The notes under the pieces are model-generated. The model was not told where the DNA came from, made no database searches, and worked only from the letters and a program-made list of their open reading frames with translations. Positions 56,115 through 64,000 of a stretch of 64,000 bases of DNA are shown piece by piece. Every line of letters starts with the position of its first letter. Positions within the stretch are counted from its first letter, which is position 1. This DNA is from JAEULH01 sp963746275 (GTDB taxonomy: Bacteria; Pseudomonadota; Alphaproteobacteria; Rhodospirillales; Defluviicoccaceae), in assembly GCA_963746275.1 (NCBI GenBank), contig CAVVAX010000014.1:102167-166166 (forward strand). The letters are read 5' to 3'. The translations under genes were made by a program, and so were the position numbers.

Positions 56115-57187
56115 TCAGCCGGCGCGGGCGAGGGTGAGATAGCCGATAACGCTGACGAGGAGAACGACCGGACCCCAGCCGGCAATGAAGGGGGCGAGCA
56201 ATCCGGCCTCGCCCATCGACAGGCTCATGCCTTCGAACACCATGTAGCCAAAGCCGATGGCGATGCTCGAGATCATCAGCCGGACGAAGGTGCCGGTGCG
56301 CTGGAACCGCTGCGCCAGCGAGACGACCAGGAGGATGAGCAGCAGCGGGCTGAGTGCGGAAGCGACGCGGTAGTGGAACCACGTCCGGTACACCCCGGCG
56401 GACTTTTGCCCATAGCCGTTGTGGACGACCAGGCGCCACAACTGATCGAGGCGCAAGTCTTTGAGCAGCTTCGAGATCAGCGGGATGTGCTCGACCGCCG
56501 CGGGCGGCTCCCAATCCATGTAGGGGATCTTCTCGATGGCGGCGGGTTGACGGAGCGCCGGGTGACGTTGCTGAGCAGCCAGCGCGAGCCGTCCCGGCGG
56601 GCGTCCCCGGCGAAGGTGTACGCCACGAGCTGGCCGCTCTCGTCGCGGCGGAAGATCTCCAGGCCGGCGAAATGGCTCGCGGTCGCCGCCGACTTCGGGA
56701 TGTGGACCACGTCGCTGTCGTCGGTCAAAAGCCACACCGATTCGGTCGCCCGGCCTAGCATGCCCTCGCGTTCGGCGGCCTTGCCGACGCCCCAGGCCTC
56801 CAGCGCGCCGCGGGTTGGCGGCACCAGCCGGTCGTCCAGGCCAATCTGGATGGCGACCAGGAGGAGGCCCACCGGCAGGACCGTCCGCATCAGCCCGAAG
56901 GCGGAGATGCCGCTGTTCCAGATCGCCACGATCTCGCTGTGGCGAAGCAGCAGGCCGACGGCGATGACGGCGCCGAGCAGCGCGGCGAAGGGCAGGAGTT
57001 CGGCGATCACCTCGGGCAGGCGCAGGGCGACGTAGCGGCTGATGGCGGGAACGACGCTGCCGGCATGCTTGGCAACGTTGTCGCCCTCCTCCATCAGCTC
57101 GAAGGTGAGCGACAGGGTGGTGATGACGATCAGCACGATGACGACGTTGGCGGCGAGCCGGCGGCTGACGTAGCGGGTGATGATCAT
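56115..57187 (-). CDS. lptG: LPS export permease LptG (one frameshift)
   Basis: Inner-membrane partner of LptF and ATPase LptB in moving lipopolysaccharide to the Lpt bridge. From ATG 57187: ITRYVSRRLAANVVIVLIVI, LRLPEVIAELLPFAALLGAV, LRHSEIVAIWNSGISAFGLM, all LptF/G first-half motifs; a periplasmic jellyroll follows; near 56548 the frame moves to AAIEKIPYMDWEPP and the last three helices (LSPLLLILLVVSLAQRFQRT, LMISSIAIGFGYMVFEGMSL). One missing base explains it. ATG overlaps the lptF stop (ATGA). Confidence 0.9.
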
Positions 57188-58395
57188 GGCTGGGCGCGCC
57201 TGCCTGCAGCCGCCGGCAGCATCGGCGCGAACATCCGGCTGAAGACCCCGGCGACTGCGAACCGGCCGCCCGCTGGCACGGTCGTGGCGACGTGGTGGAA
57301 GAGGGCGGCGCTGAGCCCAGCGAAGGCCAGGAACGGCAGCCACAACCCGACCCAGATGCTGACGTCGCCGCTTTCGGCCAGGTTCTTGCCCAGGTCGAGC
57401 ACCCGGTCGTAGCCGATCAGGAGCAGGATCGCGACGACGATGCCGGTGGACCGGTCCGACCGCCTCCGCCCCAGGGCGAGGGGAAAGGCGAGCAGCGGCA
57501 GGAACAGGATCGAGACGGCGCGGACGATGCGGGAGTGGAACTCCGCGTCCATGTCGGAGACGCGCACGTCCGGCGGCGGCGTGTCGCGTTGCTGCCACAG
57601 CTCGGTGATGGTGAGCTCCCGCTCGTCCTTGCCGCGCGGCCGGAAGACGCGGAACTCGTCGTCGCCGATGCCGGTCCTGAGCTCGTCGAAGCGGACGATG
57701 CCGAACGCGCCGCCGTCGGGGCTGACCGGCGCCAGCGACGGGTCGGCCGGCAAGATCATGCGGATCCCGTCGAACAGGCGCAGGATCGGCGGCTGGTCCA
57801 TCGCGGCGTGGGCGAGCTGGCCGCGGTTCGCGGTGATCGCGGTGCGCTCGCCGCCGACCTCGCCCTCGACGATGAACACCCTGCCGAAGCCGGCCTCCTC
57901 GGGGCGGATCTCCTGGACCAGGAGCGTCGTCGTCCCGAGCTCGGTGAACACCCCGGCGCGGACCAAGGATTGGATCGAAGCGTTGCTGATCGTGTAGATG
58001 ATCGCCTGGAACGCGTAGCGGCCATAGGGCTTGAGGTAGCCGAGGATGCCGGCGGCGATCAGCATCATCACCACGGCCGCGATCAGCGCCGAGCGCAACA
58101 CCCTGAGCCGGCTGATTCCCGCCGCCTGCAGCGCGTCCAGCTCGCCGTCGCGGCTGAGCTGGTTGAAGCCGATGAGCAGGCCGATGAGGAAGCTCAGCGG
58201 GAGGGCGATGCTCATGTAATGCGGCACGAGGTACGTCATGATCTCGAGCACGACCTTCAGCGGGCCGGTGGCGCCGAGGATGAGCTCGAGCAGGCGCAGC
58301 AGCCGCTCGATCATGAAGATCATCAGCGCCACCACCAGCGCCGTCGCCAGCGGGCGCAGGATCGCGCGCATGATGTAATGGTCGAGCGTGGTCAT
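57184..58395 (-). CDS. lptF: LPS export permease LptF
   Basis: 403 residues, intact. HYIMRAILRPLATALVVALM and FMIERLLRLLELILG at the start, LVPHYMSIALPLSFLIGLLI, the cytosolic coupling loop SRDGELDALQAAGISRLRVL, the periplasmic beta domain with TTTLLVQEIRPEEAGFGRVF, and C-terminal helices SILFLPLLAFPLALGRRRSD and VAILLLIGYDRVLDL. Works with LptG and LptB. Upstream 275 bases separate it from the divergent FA2H-like gene and hold no other gene. Confidence 0.93.
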   Translation of the reverse strand: MTTLDHYIMRAILRPLATALVVALMIFMIERLLRLLELILGATGPLKVVLEIMTYLVPHYMSIALPLSFLIGLLIGFNQLSRDGELDALQAAGISRLRVLRSALIAAVVMMLIAAGILGYLKPYGRYAFQAIIYTISNASIQSLVRAGVFTELGTTTLLVQEIRPEEAGFGRVFIVEGEVGGERTAITANRGQLAHAAMDQPPILRLFDGIRMILPADPSLAPVSPDGGAFGIVRFDELRTGIGDDEFRVFRPRGKDERELTITELWQQRDTPPPDVRVSDMDAEFHSRIVRAVSILFLPLLAFPLALGRRRSDRSTGIVVAILLLIGYDRVLDLGKNLAESGDVSIWVGLWLPFLAFAGLSAALFHHVATTVPAGGRFAVAGVFSRMFAPMLPAAAGRRAQP

Positions 58396-58670
58396 CGGGG
58401 CCGCCGCCGAGGTGTGACGGCATCATCCTCGCGGGAGCGCCCCGGGGCAACCGTTACCGGCGAGACGCCGGCGCGACGGGGCGGGATGGCTGCGAGCGAC
58501 ACGGCGCTGGCGCGGCCCGGGGGCGTTGAACGCCCACGCAGCGGCTCCTACCATGTCTACGCCCGGAGCTGGCCGTCCGCTCATGGCGGGAAAACGGGCA
58601 ACAACGGTTTCAACTGCGGCATAAGCGGCCCACCTGTGTTTCGCGGGACGGATCCATCAGGAAGACGAGC

Positions 58671-59345
58671 ATGTTTGGATTGATAGACACTCCACGGCCG
58701 GAGCGCCCGGTGCGCGGCAGCCCGCGAATGTTCAAGGCGGACTGGATCGAGACGTACGTCTCGCGGGTGCGGCCATGGCACGTGCTCGCCATCTGGGTGC
58801 CGATCGCCGGCGTGCTGCTGTACGAGGCGCACGCCGCCGGCGCCGCTCTCGCCGCGATCGCCGGGCTGGTGCTGCTCGGCCTGCTGCTGTGGACGCTCCT
58901 CGAGTATGTGCTGCACCGATTCGTCTTCCACTTCGTCCCGCACGGGAAGGCGCAGGAGGAGCTGGCCTTCGTCATCCACGGCATCCACCACGACTACCCG
59001 TGGGACGCCGATCGGCTGGTGATGCCGCCGGCCGTCAGCCTTTTGATCGGCGCGGCTTTGTGGTTTCCGGTGAAATGGACGTTCGGCGAGCCGTGGTTCT
59101 ACGCCGTCTATGCCGGGATCGTCATTGGCTACCTGTGGTACGACCTCAGCCATTATGCGGCACACCACTGGAAGCCGCGCACGGCCTGGGGCCACTACAT
59201 GCGCAGCTACCACCTGGTGCACCATTTCAAGACGCCCGGGCGGCGCTACGGCGTCTCGACGCCGCTGTGGGACTACGTCTTCGGCACCGCGCCGCAGGAA
59301 GGCGACACCCGCCGCGACGCCGCAGAGGGCGCTGCCGCGCACTGA
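58671..59345 (+). CDS. FA2H/Scs7-like fatty acid 2-hydroxylase family protein
   Basis: 224 residues. The histidine pattern is that of eukaryotic FA2H/Scs7: EYVLHRFVFHFVPHG (H82, H87, H91), HGIHHDYPWDADRLVMPP (H103, H106, H107), YDLSHYAAHHW (H161, H165, H166) and YHLVHHFKTPGRRYGVSTPL (H181, H184, H185), ending WDYVFGT. The HGIHHDYP-D-DRLVMPP block is particularly diagnostic. FA2H enzymes hydroxylate the alpha carbon of N-acyl chains destined for sphingolipids. Four hydrophobic helices. It is divergent from lptF and lies between lptF and the metallophosphatase of the putative lipid cluster. Confidence 0.85.
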   Translation: MFGLIDTPRPERPVRGSPRMFKADWIETYVSRVRPWHVLAIWVPIAGVLLYEAHAAGAALAAIAGLVLLGLLLWTLLEYVLHRFVFHFVPHGKAQEELAFVIHGIHHDYPWDADRLVMPPAVSLLIGAALWFPVKWTFGEPWFYAVYAGIVIGYLWYDLSHYAAHHWKPRTAWGHYMRSYHLVHHFKTPGRRYGVSTPLWDYVFGTAPQEGDTRRDAAEGAAAH

Positions 59346-59412
59346 GGGGTCCTTCGGGAGGTTTTTCCACTGCGCCGGCAGAGCCCTCCCCAAGCTTGCG
59401 ACGCGCCCTAAA

Positions 59413-59455
59413 CTCCCTCACCCTCTCCCGCGCTTGCGGGAGAGGGTGAGGTGAG
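59413..59455. repeat. REP-like palindrome after the FA2H-like gene
   Basis: CTCCCTCACCCTCTCCCGCG, CTTGCGGGAGAGGGTGAGGTGAG: a clean inverted repeat with the same arms as those at 25833-25899 and 43107-43168. It sits between convergent genes and can serve as a bidirectional transcription stop. Confidence 0.8.
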
Positions 59456-59461
59456 AGCCAC

Positions 59462-60424
59462 TCAGCGGCCGCCGGGAATGACCTCGGCAACTCTTGGCGC
59501 CGCCACCTCGCCGACCTCCAGGCGTTCTTCGCCAGCGGCCTCGAAGCGGCCGCTGGCGGCGCTGTAGCGGCGAAGGCTCAGGTCGATGCGCCAACCCCGC
59601 GGCGCGCGGCCAATCTCCAACAGGTGGTACTGCCCCACCGGCCGACGCTTCTCGATCACCGCCGAAGCCGAGGGCACGCCGATGGCGGGCACGCCGCCTG
59701 TCGGTCCCGCCATCATCCGGATGCTGCAGCGATGATCGTGGCCGTGGAGAAGCAGCTCCGCCCCGTGCCGGGCAACGACCCGCTGCAGTGCCTGGGCGTC
59801 CGTCAGCCGCTTGCGCATCGGGTTGTCGCCCTCGATCGGCGGATGATGTAGCAGGACGATGCGGAACCGGCCTTCCTCGCCGAGGTCAGCGAGCGCGCCG
59901 TCCAGCCGGGCGAGTTGGCCGTCGCCGAGGCGGCCGGAGGCCCAGCCCGGGGGTGTTGGTGTGCTCGTGGAGAGGCCGATGATGGCGACGTCGCCGTACC
60001 GTCGCACATAGGGGAAATCGTCCGGGCCGGACGGCGGCGCGACCCTCCGGCCGCTGCGCTCTCCGGTCATGTAGGCCGACCACAGGCCGCAGGACTCGGC
60101 CCAGGGTACGTCCACGTAGGCGTCGTGGTTGCCGGGGACGACGCTCACCGTCTCCGCCGGGCCAAGCGTCTCGAGCCAGCAGGCGGCGGCCGGGAACTCG
60201 CTCGGCAGCGAGATGTTCACGAGATCCCCGGTCACCGCGACATGGTCCGGACGGCTGGCGGCAAGATCCTCGGCCAGGGCATCGAGCACGACGGCGCTGT
60301 GGATGAAGACCCGGCGACGGCGCCACGACCAGTAGCCGAAGATGCGCTTGGAGCCGACGACGCGGAGGCCTAGCGCCAGCGGCGAGGGGACGTGCGGATC
60401 GGACAGGTGCGCGAGCGTGAACAT
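59462..60424 (-). CDS. Metallophosphoesterase (calcineurin-like)
   Basis: 320 residues with the five blocks of the calcineurin-like fold: AHLSDPHVPSP (D-x-H), VAVTGDLVNISLPSEF (GD), SVVPGNHDAYVDVPWAESCG (GNHD), IVLLHHPPIEGDN (H) and LLLHGHDHRCSIRMMAGPTG (GHxH). Family substrates include nucleotides, UDP-sugars and phospholipid head groups; unknown here. The stop-start junction with the upstream NTP transferase gene overlaps by one base, so the two, plus the GNAT gene, form a tight operon. Confidence 0.85.
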   Translation of the reverse strand: MFTLAHLSDPHVPSPLALGLRVVGSKRIFGYWSWRRRRVFIHSAVVLDALAEDLAASRPDHVAVTGDLVNISLPSEFPAAACWLETLGPAETVSVVPGNHDAYVDVPWAESCGLWSAYMTGERSGRRVAPPSGPDDFPYVRRYGDVAIIGLSTSTPTPPGWASGRLGDGQLARLDGALADLGEEGRFRIVLLHHPPIEGDNPMRKRLTDAQALQRVVARHGAELLLHGHDHRCSIRMMAGPTGGVPAIGVPSASAVIEKRRPVGQYHLLEIGRAPRGWRIDLSLRRYSAASGRFEAAGEERLEVGEVAAPRVAEVIPGGR

Positions 60425-61260
60425 CAGGTGCGCTCCTGCTTCAACCGCCGGTCGCCGAGAATTTGCTCGACGAGCGCCAGGTCTTCCTCCTTGTCGACGT
60501 CCACCGCGGCGTCCGGCTGCTGCAGGATCACCGCGCGAACGTCGACGCCGAGCCGGTGCGAGGCCCGCCGCAGGGCTCCCGCCAGCGTCAGCCGGCCGCC
60601 GAGATAGGCCGCGAGCGAGACGAAACCGAAGGCGCGCACGATCCTGAGCGGCCGCTTGCGCTCGCTCTCGATCCGCTGCCAGAAGTCGAGCACCCGGCGG
60701 CTCTCAGGGGTGAGGAAGGCGAACAGGTTGCAGCCGGTGTAGCGCTCTTCGCGAAAGCGCAGCCACGTCCGCCGAGCGTTCGGATAGGCGGCAAGCACGC
60801 TGGTCGCCGGCGCCATGCCGACGACCAGATCCGCGCCCGAGAGCGCAGCCTCGGCGACGAACAGCTCGACGAGCTCCGGCGTCAGCAATGGGTGATCCGC
60901 CGTCGTCACCAGAAGCGGCGGCGGCTGGTCCAGTTCGTCGATGGCTGCGGCGACGCTCAGGCTCGGCGTCTCGGCGCTGGCAAACACTCGTACCCTAGCG
61001 GCTGCGTCTTCCGGCATCGCGGCGAGAACCGCCTTGGCCGCCTCGGGATCATCGATGGAAACGCCGATCAGGCCGATGGCGCGGCAGCCGGCCAGGGCCG
61101 TCAACACCCGGACCAGCATCGGCCGGCCGCCGACCGGGATCAGGCATTTGTGGCTGACGCCGGCAGCCCGCGCCAAAGCGTCCTCGCCGCCTCGCCGGCC
61201 GGCGAGGACGAGGGCCGTGAACTTCCCGGGCGTATCCAGCGACAGCGGCGCGTTCATCAC
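60424..61260 (-). CDS. MobA-like NTP transferase domain protein
   Basis: 278 residues. The nucleotide-sugar/alcohol pyrophosphorylase start FTALVLAGRRGGEDALARAA, SHKCLIPVGGRPMLVRVLTA has the typical LAGR and K-x-L-x-P-V-x-G-x-P-M; then VTTADHPLLTPELVELFVAE (acidic metal loop) and YTGCNLFAFLTPESRRVLDF. It would activate a phosphorylated compound with CTP or another NTP; the LAG RRG turn and the D-H-P loop differ from molybdenum cofactor enzymes. Overlaps the GNAT gene (ATGA) and the phosphatase gene, so the three are translationally coupled. Confidence 0.8.
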   Translation of the reverse strand: MMNAPLSLDTPGKFTALVLAGRRGGEDALARAAGVSHKCLIPVGGRPMLVRVLTALAGCRAIGLIGVSIDDPEAAKAVLAAMPEDAAARVRVFASAETPSLSVAAAIDELDQPPPLLVTTADHPLLTPELVELFVAEAALSGADLVVGMAPATSVLAAYPNARRTWLRFREERYTGCNLFAFLTPESRRVLDFWQRIESERKRPLRIVRAFGFVSLAAYLGGRLTLAGALRRASHRLGVDVRAVILQQPDAAVDVDKEEDLALVEQILGDRRLKQERT

Positions 61261-62384
61261 AGGTCTTTGGCGTAGAGCCTGTATGTTTTATAGGCTTTCG
61301 GCCCGTACATTTCGATGATTCGCCGCGTCGGCCTGTTGTCCTCGAGGATCCACGAGAGCTCGCCATGCGTGGTGCCACGGCGCTTGTGCGCGATGCGGAG
61401 CCGGTCGATGACGCCCAGAGCCAGCGTCGCGCCCAAGCCGGAGCCGTGGTAACGGCGGCGCACGCCCATCAACGGTAGCCGGGCGGTCTTTGTTCCGCGC
61501 ACCTTCAGCCGCCAGATCAGCTTCGCCCAGTTGAACGGCAACAGCCGGCCGCGCAGGTCGGCGATGGCCTCGTTGACATTGCTCATGCTGACCGCCATCG
61601 CCGCCGGCTCGCCATTTACCTCGGCGATGGCGACGTCATCGGGCCGCAGCAGCGGCTTCAGCGAGGCCGCGACGTGATCCAGTTCCTCGGCGGTGAAGGG
61701 GACGAAGCCCCAGTTGTCCGCCCAGGCGTCGTTGAAGATGGAGAAGATCGTGCGGACCTCGTCGGCGTAGCGCTTCATGTTCAGACCGCGGAAGCGAACG
61801 CCGTGCTTGCCTGCCGCGCGCTCGACCAAGCCGCACAGGGAGGGGCCCGGCTCGACCGCCGCATCGTAGGCGTAGGCGATCAGGTCCTTGACCTTCACGT
61901 AGCCCTGGGCCTCGACGCGGGCGCCGTAGTAGGGCCGGGCGTGGCCCATCATGAAGAAGGGCGGCGAGGCGAAGCCGGAGACGAGCAGGCCGCTTTCGTC
62001 GTTGATCGACAGCGTGAACGGGCCGACGACTCGGCGCATGCCGCGCTGGCGGAGCCAATCCTCCGCCGTCCCCAGGAGGGCGGCGAACACCTCGTCGCTG
62101 TCCTCGGCCTCCAGGAAGCCGAAATGCCCGGTCGCGTCGCCGTGGCGGCGCAAGTGCGCATGGTTGACCTGGGCGCTGATCCGCCCCACGGCTACGCCAT
62201 AGCGCTTGGCGATCCAGTAGCCGACCTCGGCATGGGTGAAGAACGGGTTCTTCCGGGGATCGAGGTGCCGAAGGCGCTCGAACAGCAGCGGCCGGACCCA
62301 GAACGGATCGCCGGCATAGACGCGCTGCGCCATCTCGATGAACTCGACCCGCTGCCGGCGGGTTATCACCGGCTCGATCCGCAC
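61257..62384 (-). CDS. GNAT-superfamily acyltransferase of the bacterial ceramide-synthase-like group
   Basis: 375 residues. RVYAGDPFWVRPLLFERLRH, PRKNPFFTHAEVGYWIAKRY, GVAVGRISAQVNHAHLRRHG, HFGFLEAEDSDEVFAALLGT, RRVVGPFTLSINDESGLLVS, PPFFMMGHARPYYGARVEAQ, GYVKVKDLIAYAYD show the two-lobe GNAT-like family often mislabelled dATP pyrophosphohydrolase. As I recall, the Caulobacter member of this kind is bCerS, which N-acylates 3-oxosphinganine or sphinganine. The family label is by memory; the exact substrate is inference. First gene of the minus-strand group with the NTP transferase and phosphatase. Confidence 0.72.
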   Translation of the reverse strand: MRIEPVITRRQRVEFIEMAQRVYAGDPFWVRPLLFERLRHLDPRKNPFFTHAEVGYWIAKRYGVAVGRISAQVNHAHLRRHGDATGHFGFLEAEDSDEVFAALLGTAEDWLRQRGMRRVVGPFTLSINDESGLLVSGFASPPFFMMGHARPYYGARVEAQGYVKVKDLIAYAYDAAVEPGPSLCGLVERAAGKHGVRFRGLNMKRYADEVRTIFSIFNDAWADNWGFVPFTAEELDHVAASLKPLLRPDDVAIAEVNGEPAAMAVSMSNVNEAIADLRGRLLPFNWAKLIWRLKVRGTKTARLPLMGVRRRYHGSGLGATLALGVIDRLRIAHKRRGTTHGELSWILEDNRPTRRIIEMYGPKAYKTYRLYAKDL

Positions 62385-62511
62385 GCCGCCTGCCGCCGGT
62401 GCTCGCGGCGGGTCTGGTCGCCGGGGCGGCGCCAGGGCCAGCCTCGTTGCCGAGGGCGAGGTCGGCGCTGCTCACGGCGACGTCAGCACGTTAAGGCGCG
62501 ATCGGCGGCGG

Positions 62512-63500
62512 TCACGCCGCCAGCCGCTCGGGAACGCAGCTGCGCTCCATCACCTCGAACGCGTCGTGGCGGACGTGGTTGAGCCGCATCTCCTCGCGCA
62601 CCTCGTTCTCGCTCACCGCGCCGGCATCGAGGCATTCGCGCAGAAGGCCAAAGAACAACCGCTCCTGGTTCGCATCCGGATGGCGGCGATAGCGGCCGAG
62701 CAGGCCGTGGTCGCCGAACGCGCGCCGGCGCCAGCGCATCACCCAGCCCACAGGGGGAAACAGCGGGAAGGTGTCGGCCGGGGTGAAGTCGATGGGCAGC
62801 CCCGTCTTCCAGGGCTGGGTCAGCCGGCCGGTATTGTGCAGCATCCTGGTCCGCGCAGTGAGCTTGTCGAAGTCGTTCCACTCGTTCTCGAACAGCCGGA
62901 TGCTGCCCTCAGGCTCCAGCTTCAGCGAGATCCAGGCCATGTAGTCGCGCTTGAGCTCGAACAACTCGTTGAACTGCTCCTCGCAGCGCCAGTGGGTGAG
63001 CTTGGCGCAGTCGAGGAGCATGACGCTGCTGGCGTAGCAGCCGAGCAGGCGCTTCACCCCGTTGCGCATGCGGCACATGATCGCGGCGTCCGTGCATGTC
63101 CCGGCTGAGCAGCTCCCACACGTCGGCGACGGCGAAGATGTCCGGGTCGATGACGATGGCGCGGCCCTGGTAGCCCATCAACTCCGGCGGCAGGAAGCGC
63201 AACGGCGTGAACGACTGCAGGTCGTCCATCCGCCAGCGGCGTTTGACGCCGTCGCGGAGGAACTCCTGGCCGTCGCGGGCGCGCGAGGAACGGGTAGTCG
63301 TCGGTGTGGATGATGCGCACGTCGAAGTCGTCGTTGTGCCGCGAGTTACGGCGCAGCGCGTGCGTCGCGACCTTCGCCCCCAGCATCTGCAGGGCGTTGG
63401 TGTGGATAAACACGCAAGGCTTCGGCGACCCGGCGGACATTGCGTCCGCTGTCCGCTCCGCGGCACTTCCCGCCGGCTTCGCTTGCTCGCCATTGTGCAT
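62512..63500 (-). CDS. Probable GT-A fold glycosyltransferase-like protein (two frameshifts)
   Basis: From ATG 63500: KPCVFIHTNALQMLGAKVAT, HALRRNSRHNDDFDVRIIHT, then shifts near 63283 and 63085 give RDGQEFLRDGVKRRWRMDDL, QSFTPLRFLPPELMGYQGRA, IVIDPDIFAVADVWELLSRD and MCRMRNGVKRLLGCYASSVM, LLDCAKLTHWRCEEQFNELF. The IVIDPDIFAVADVWEL strand-acid-loop resembles the DxD of family 8-like glycosyltransferases, and the LLDCAKLTHW segment the following helix. I know this as an uncharacterised alphaproteobacterial protein. Next to the sulfotransferase gene, which suggests surface glycan or lipid modification. Confidence 0.65.
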
Positions 63501-63559
63501 CCAGTCCGTGTCCTCAGCTCGGGTTCTCGTTTCGCCGGCCGGCAGCAACGCTATCCATT

Positions 63560-64000
63560 TTACGCCGAGGCGGCGGCCTGCGGGACCGCGGCCGGCGCGG
63601 GGCCGTAGCCGAACACCGGGTCGAGAGAGTGCGCGATCGTCTCCTCGATCTTGCGCGTCTGCTCGTCGGTGAAGTCCTCGCGATAGCCGCCGACCTTAGC
63701 CCGGCGGACCTTGAAGGTGTTCGGGTTGGTGCGGTCCTTGGCGACCATCCGCCCGCCGCTGAGCCAGAACACCCGCTTCTGCTCGAGCGCCCGCATGTTC
63801 TCGACCGAGGCAAAGCGCACGGCCTCGGCGATCTCTTCGGCCGTGCCCGGCGTGCCGATAAACTCGACGATCCGGCGCAGCACGTCCTCCGGGTTGGCGC
63901 GCATGTCCTCGTAGCGGACGACCAGGAGATGCTTCAGCCGAGGCAGCTCCCGCGCCCAGCCGTTCATGAACTCGATCACCTTGGGCAGGCCGGCGTTCGG
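63560..64000 (-). CDS. Sulfotransferase family protein, C-terminal part
   Basis: Open to the window edge on the 5' side; about 146 residues remain. ELPRLKHLLVVRYEDMRANP and EDVLRRIVEFIGTPGTAEEI are the conserved 3'-PB/dimerisation region of PAPS-dependent sulfotransferases, with VRYEDMxxxP typical. A later KVRRAKVGGYREDFTDEQTR and DPVFGYG end the domain. The acceptor is unknown; the N-terminal PAPS-binding loop lies outside the window. It precedes the glycosyltransferase-like gene by about 60 bases on the same strand. Confidence 0.8.
   Translation of the reverse strand, partial: PNAGLPKVIEFMNGWARELPRLKHLLVVRYEDMRANPEDVLRRIVEFIGTPGTAEEIAEAVRFASVENMRALEQKRVFWLSGGRMVAKDRTNPNTFKVRRAKVGGYREDFTDEQTRKIEETIAHSLDPVFGYGPAPAAVPQAAASA

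Overview
The window is about 64 kb of very GC-rich, gene-dense DNA with the codon use and gene order of an alphaproteobacterium, most likely a member of or near the Rhodospirillales. Supporting signs are the neighbour sets uvrC-pgsA, ubiG/lysC/ptsP/prfA/prmC/DUF4167, rodZ-ispG-hisS and zapE-mdh-sucCD-odhAB-lpd, plus a phasin gene, an RpoH-type sigma factor and intergenic palindromes of kinds familiar from this class. I saw no tRNA, rRNA, CRISPR array, prophage or insertion sequence.

Layout. 1-730: tail of a KaiC-like ATPase and a 66-codon stub resembling a histidine-kinase start. 744-5.4 kb: uvrC, pgsA, a HAD phosphatase, a LOG-type protein, repeats and a DUF2283 gene. 5.5-15.4 kb: pyruvate kinase, a RarD-type permease, an orphan minus-strand frame, a UDP-glucuronate epimerase-like gene, an acyl-CoA synthetase, an M3 peptidase, an ABC1/UbiB-family protein and YbjQ. 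15.6-18.1 kb (minus): mepA, a SIMPL-domain protein, ubiG. 18.3-31.0 kb (plus): lysC, a nitronate monooxygenase-like gene, ptsP, rodZ, ispG, hisS, a glutamyl-tRNA reductase-like gene, prfA, prmC, DUF4167. 31.5-41.6 kb: GMC oxidoreductase, glycerophosphodiesterase, MidA-like methyltransferase, lgt, ubiK, YbjN, proC, rpoH-like sigma factor, TetR regulator, phasin, CsaA and a small membrane protein. 41.6-52.4 kb (minus): zapE, mdh, sucC, sucD, sucA, odhB and lpd, the oxidative TCA-cycle block. 52.4-64 kb: an envelope and lipid neighbourhood with two histidine-motif hydroxylases, a ZIP transporter, a Tam41-like nucleotidyltransferase, a diacylglycerol-kinase-fold lipid kinase, lptG/lptF, a metallophosphatase, an NTP transferase, a GNAT-like acyltransferase, a probable glycosyltransferase and a partial sulfotransferase.

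Two points govern reading. First, I count 27 apparent single-base frameshifts in 17 genes, many of them housekeeping genes (pyk, ubiG, sucA, odhB, lpd, lptG, proC). About 22 look like one extra base. This is better explained by errors in the assembled sequence than by gene decay, so split genes are given as single CDS entries with approximate shift points. Second, the most interesting region is 54.2-62.4 kb. Its set of enzymes (GNAT acyltransferase, NTP transferase, metallophosphatase, FA2H/Scs7-like hydroxylase, lipid kinase, Tam41-like protein) suggests a specialised membrane lipid, possibly a sphingolipid/ceramide phospholipid, linked to the LPS exporter genes. No serine palmitoyltransferase lies in the window, so this remains a hypothesis.
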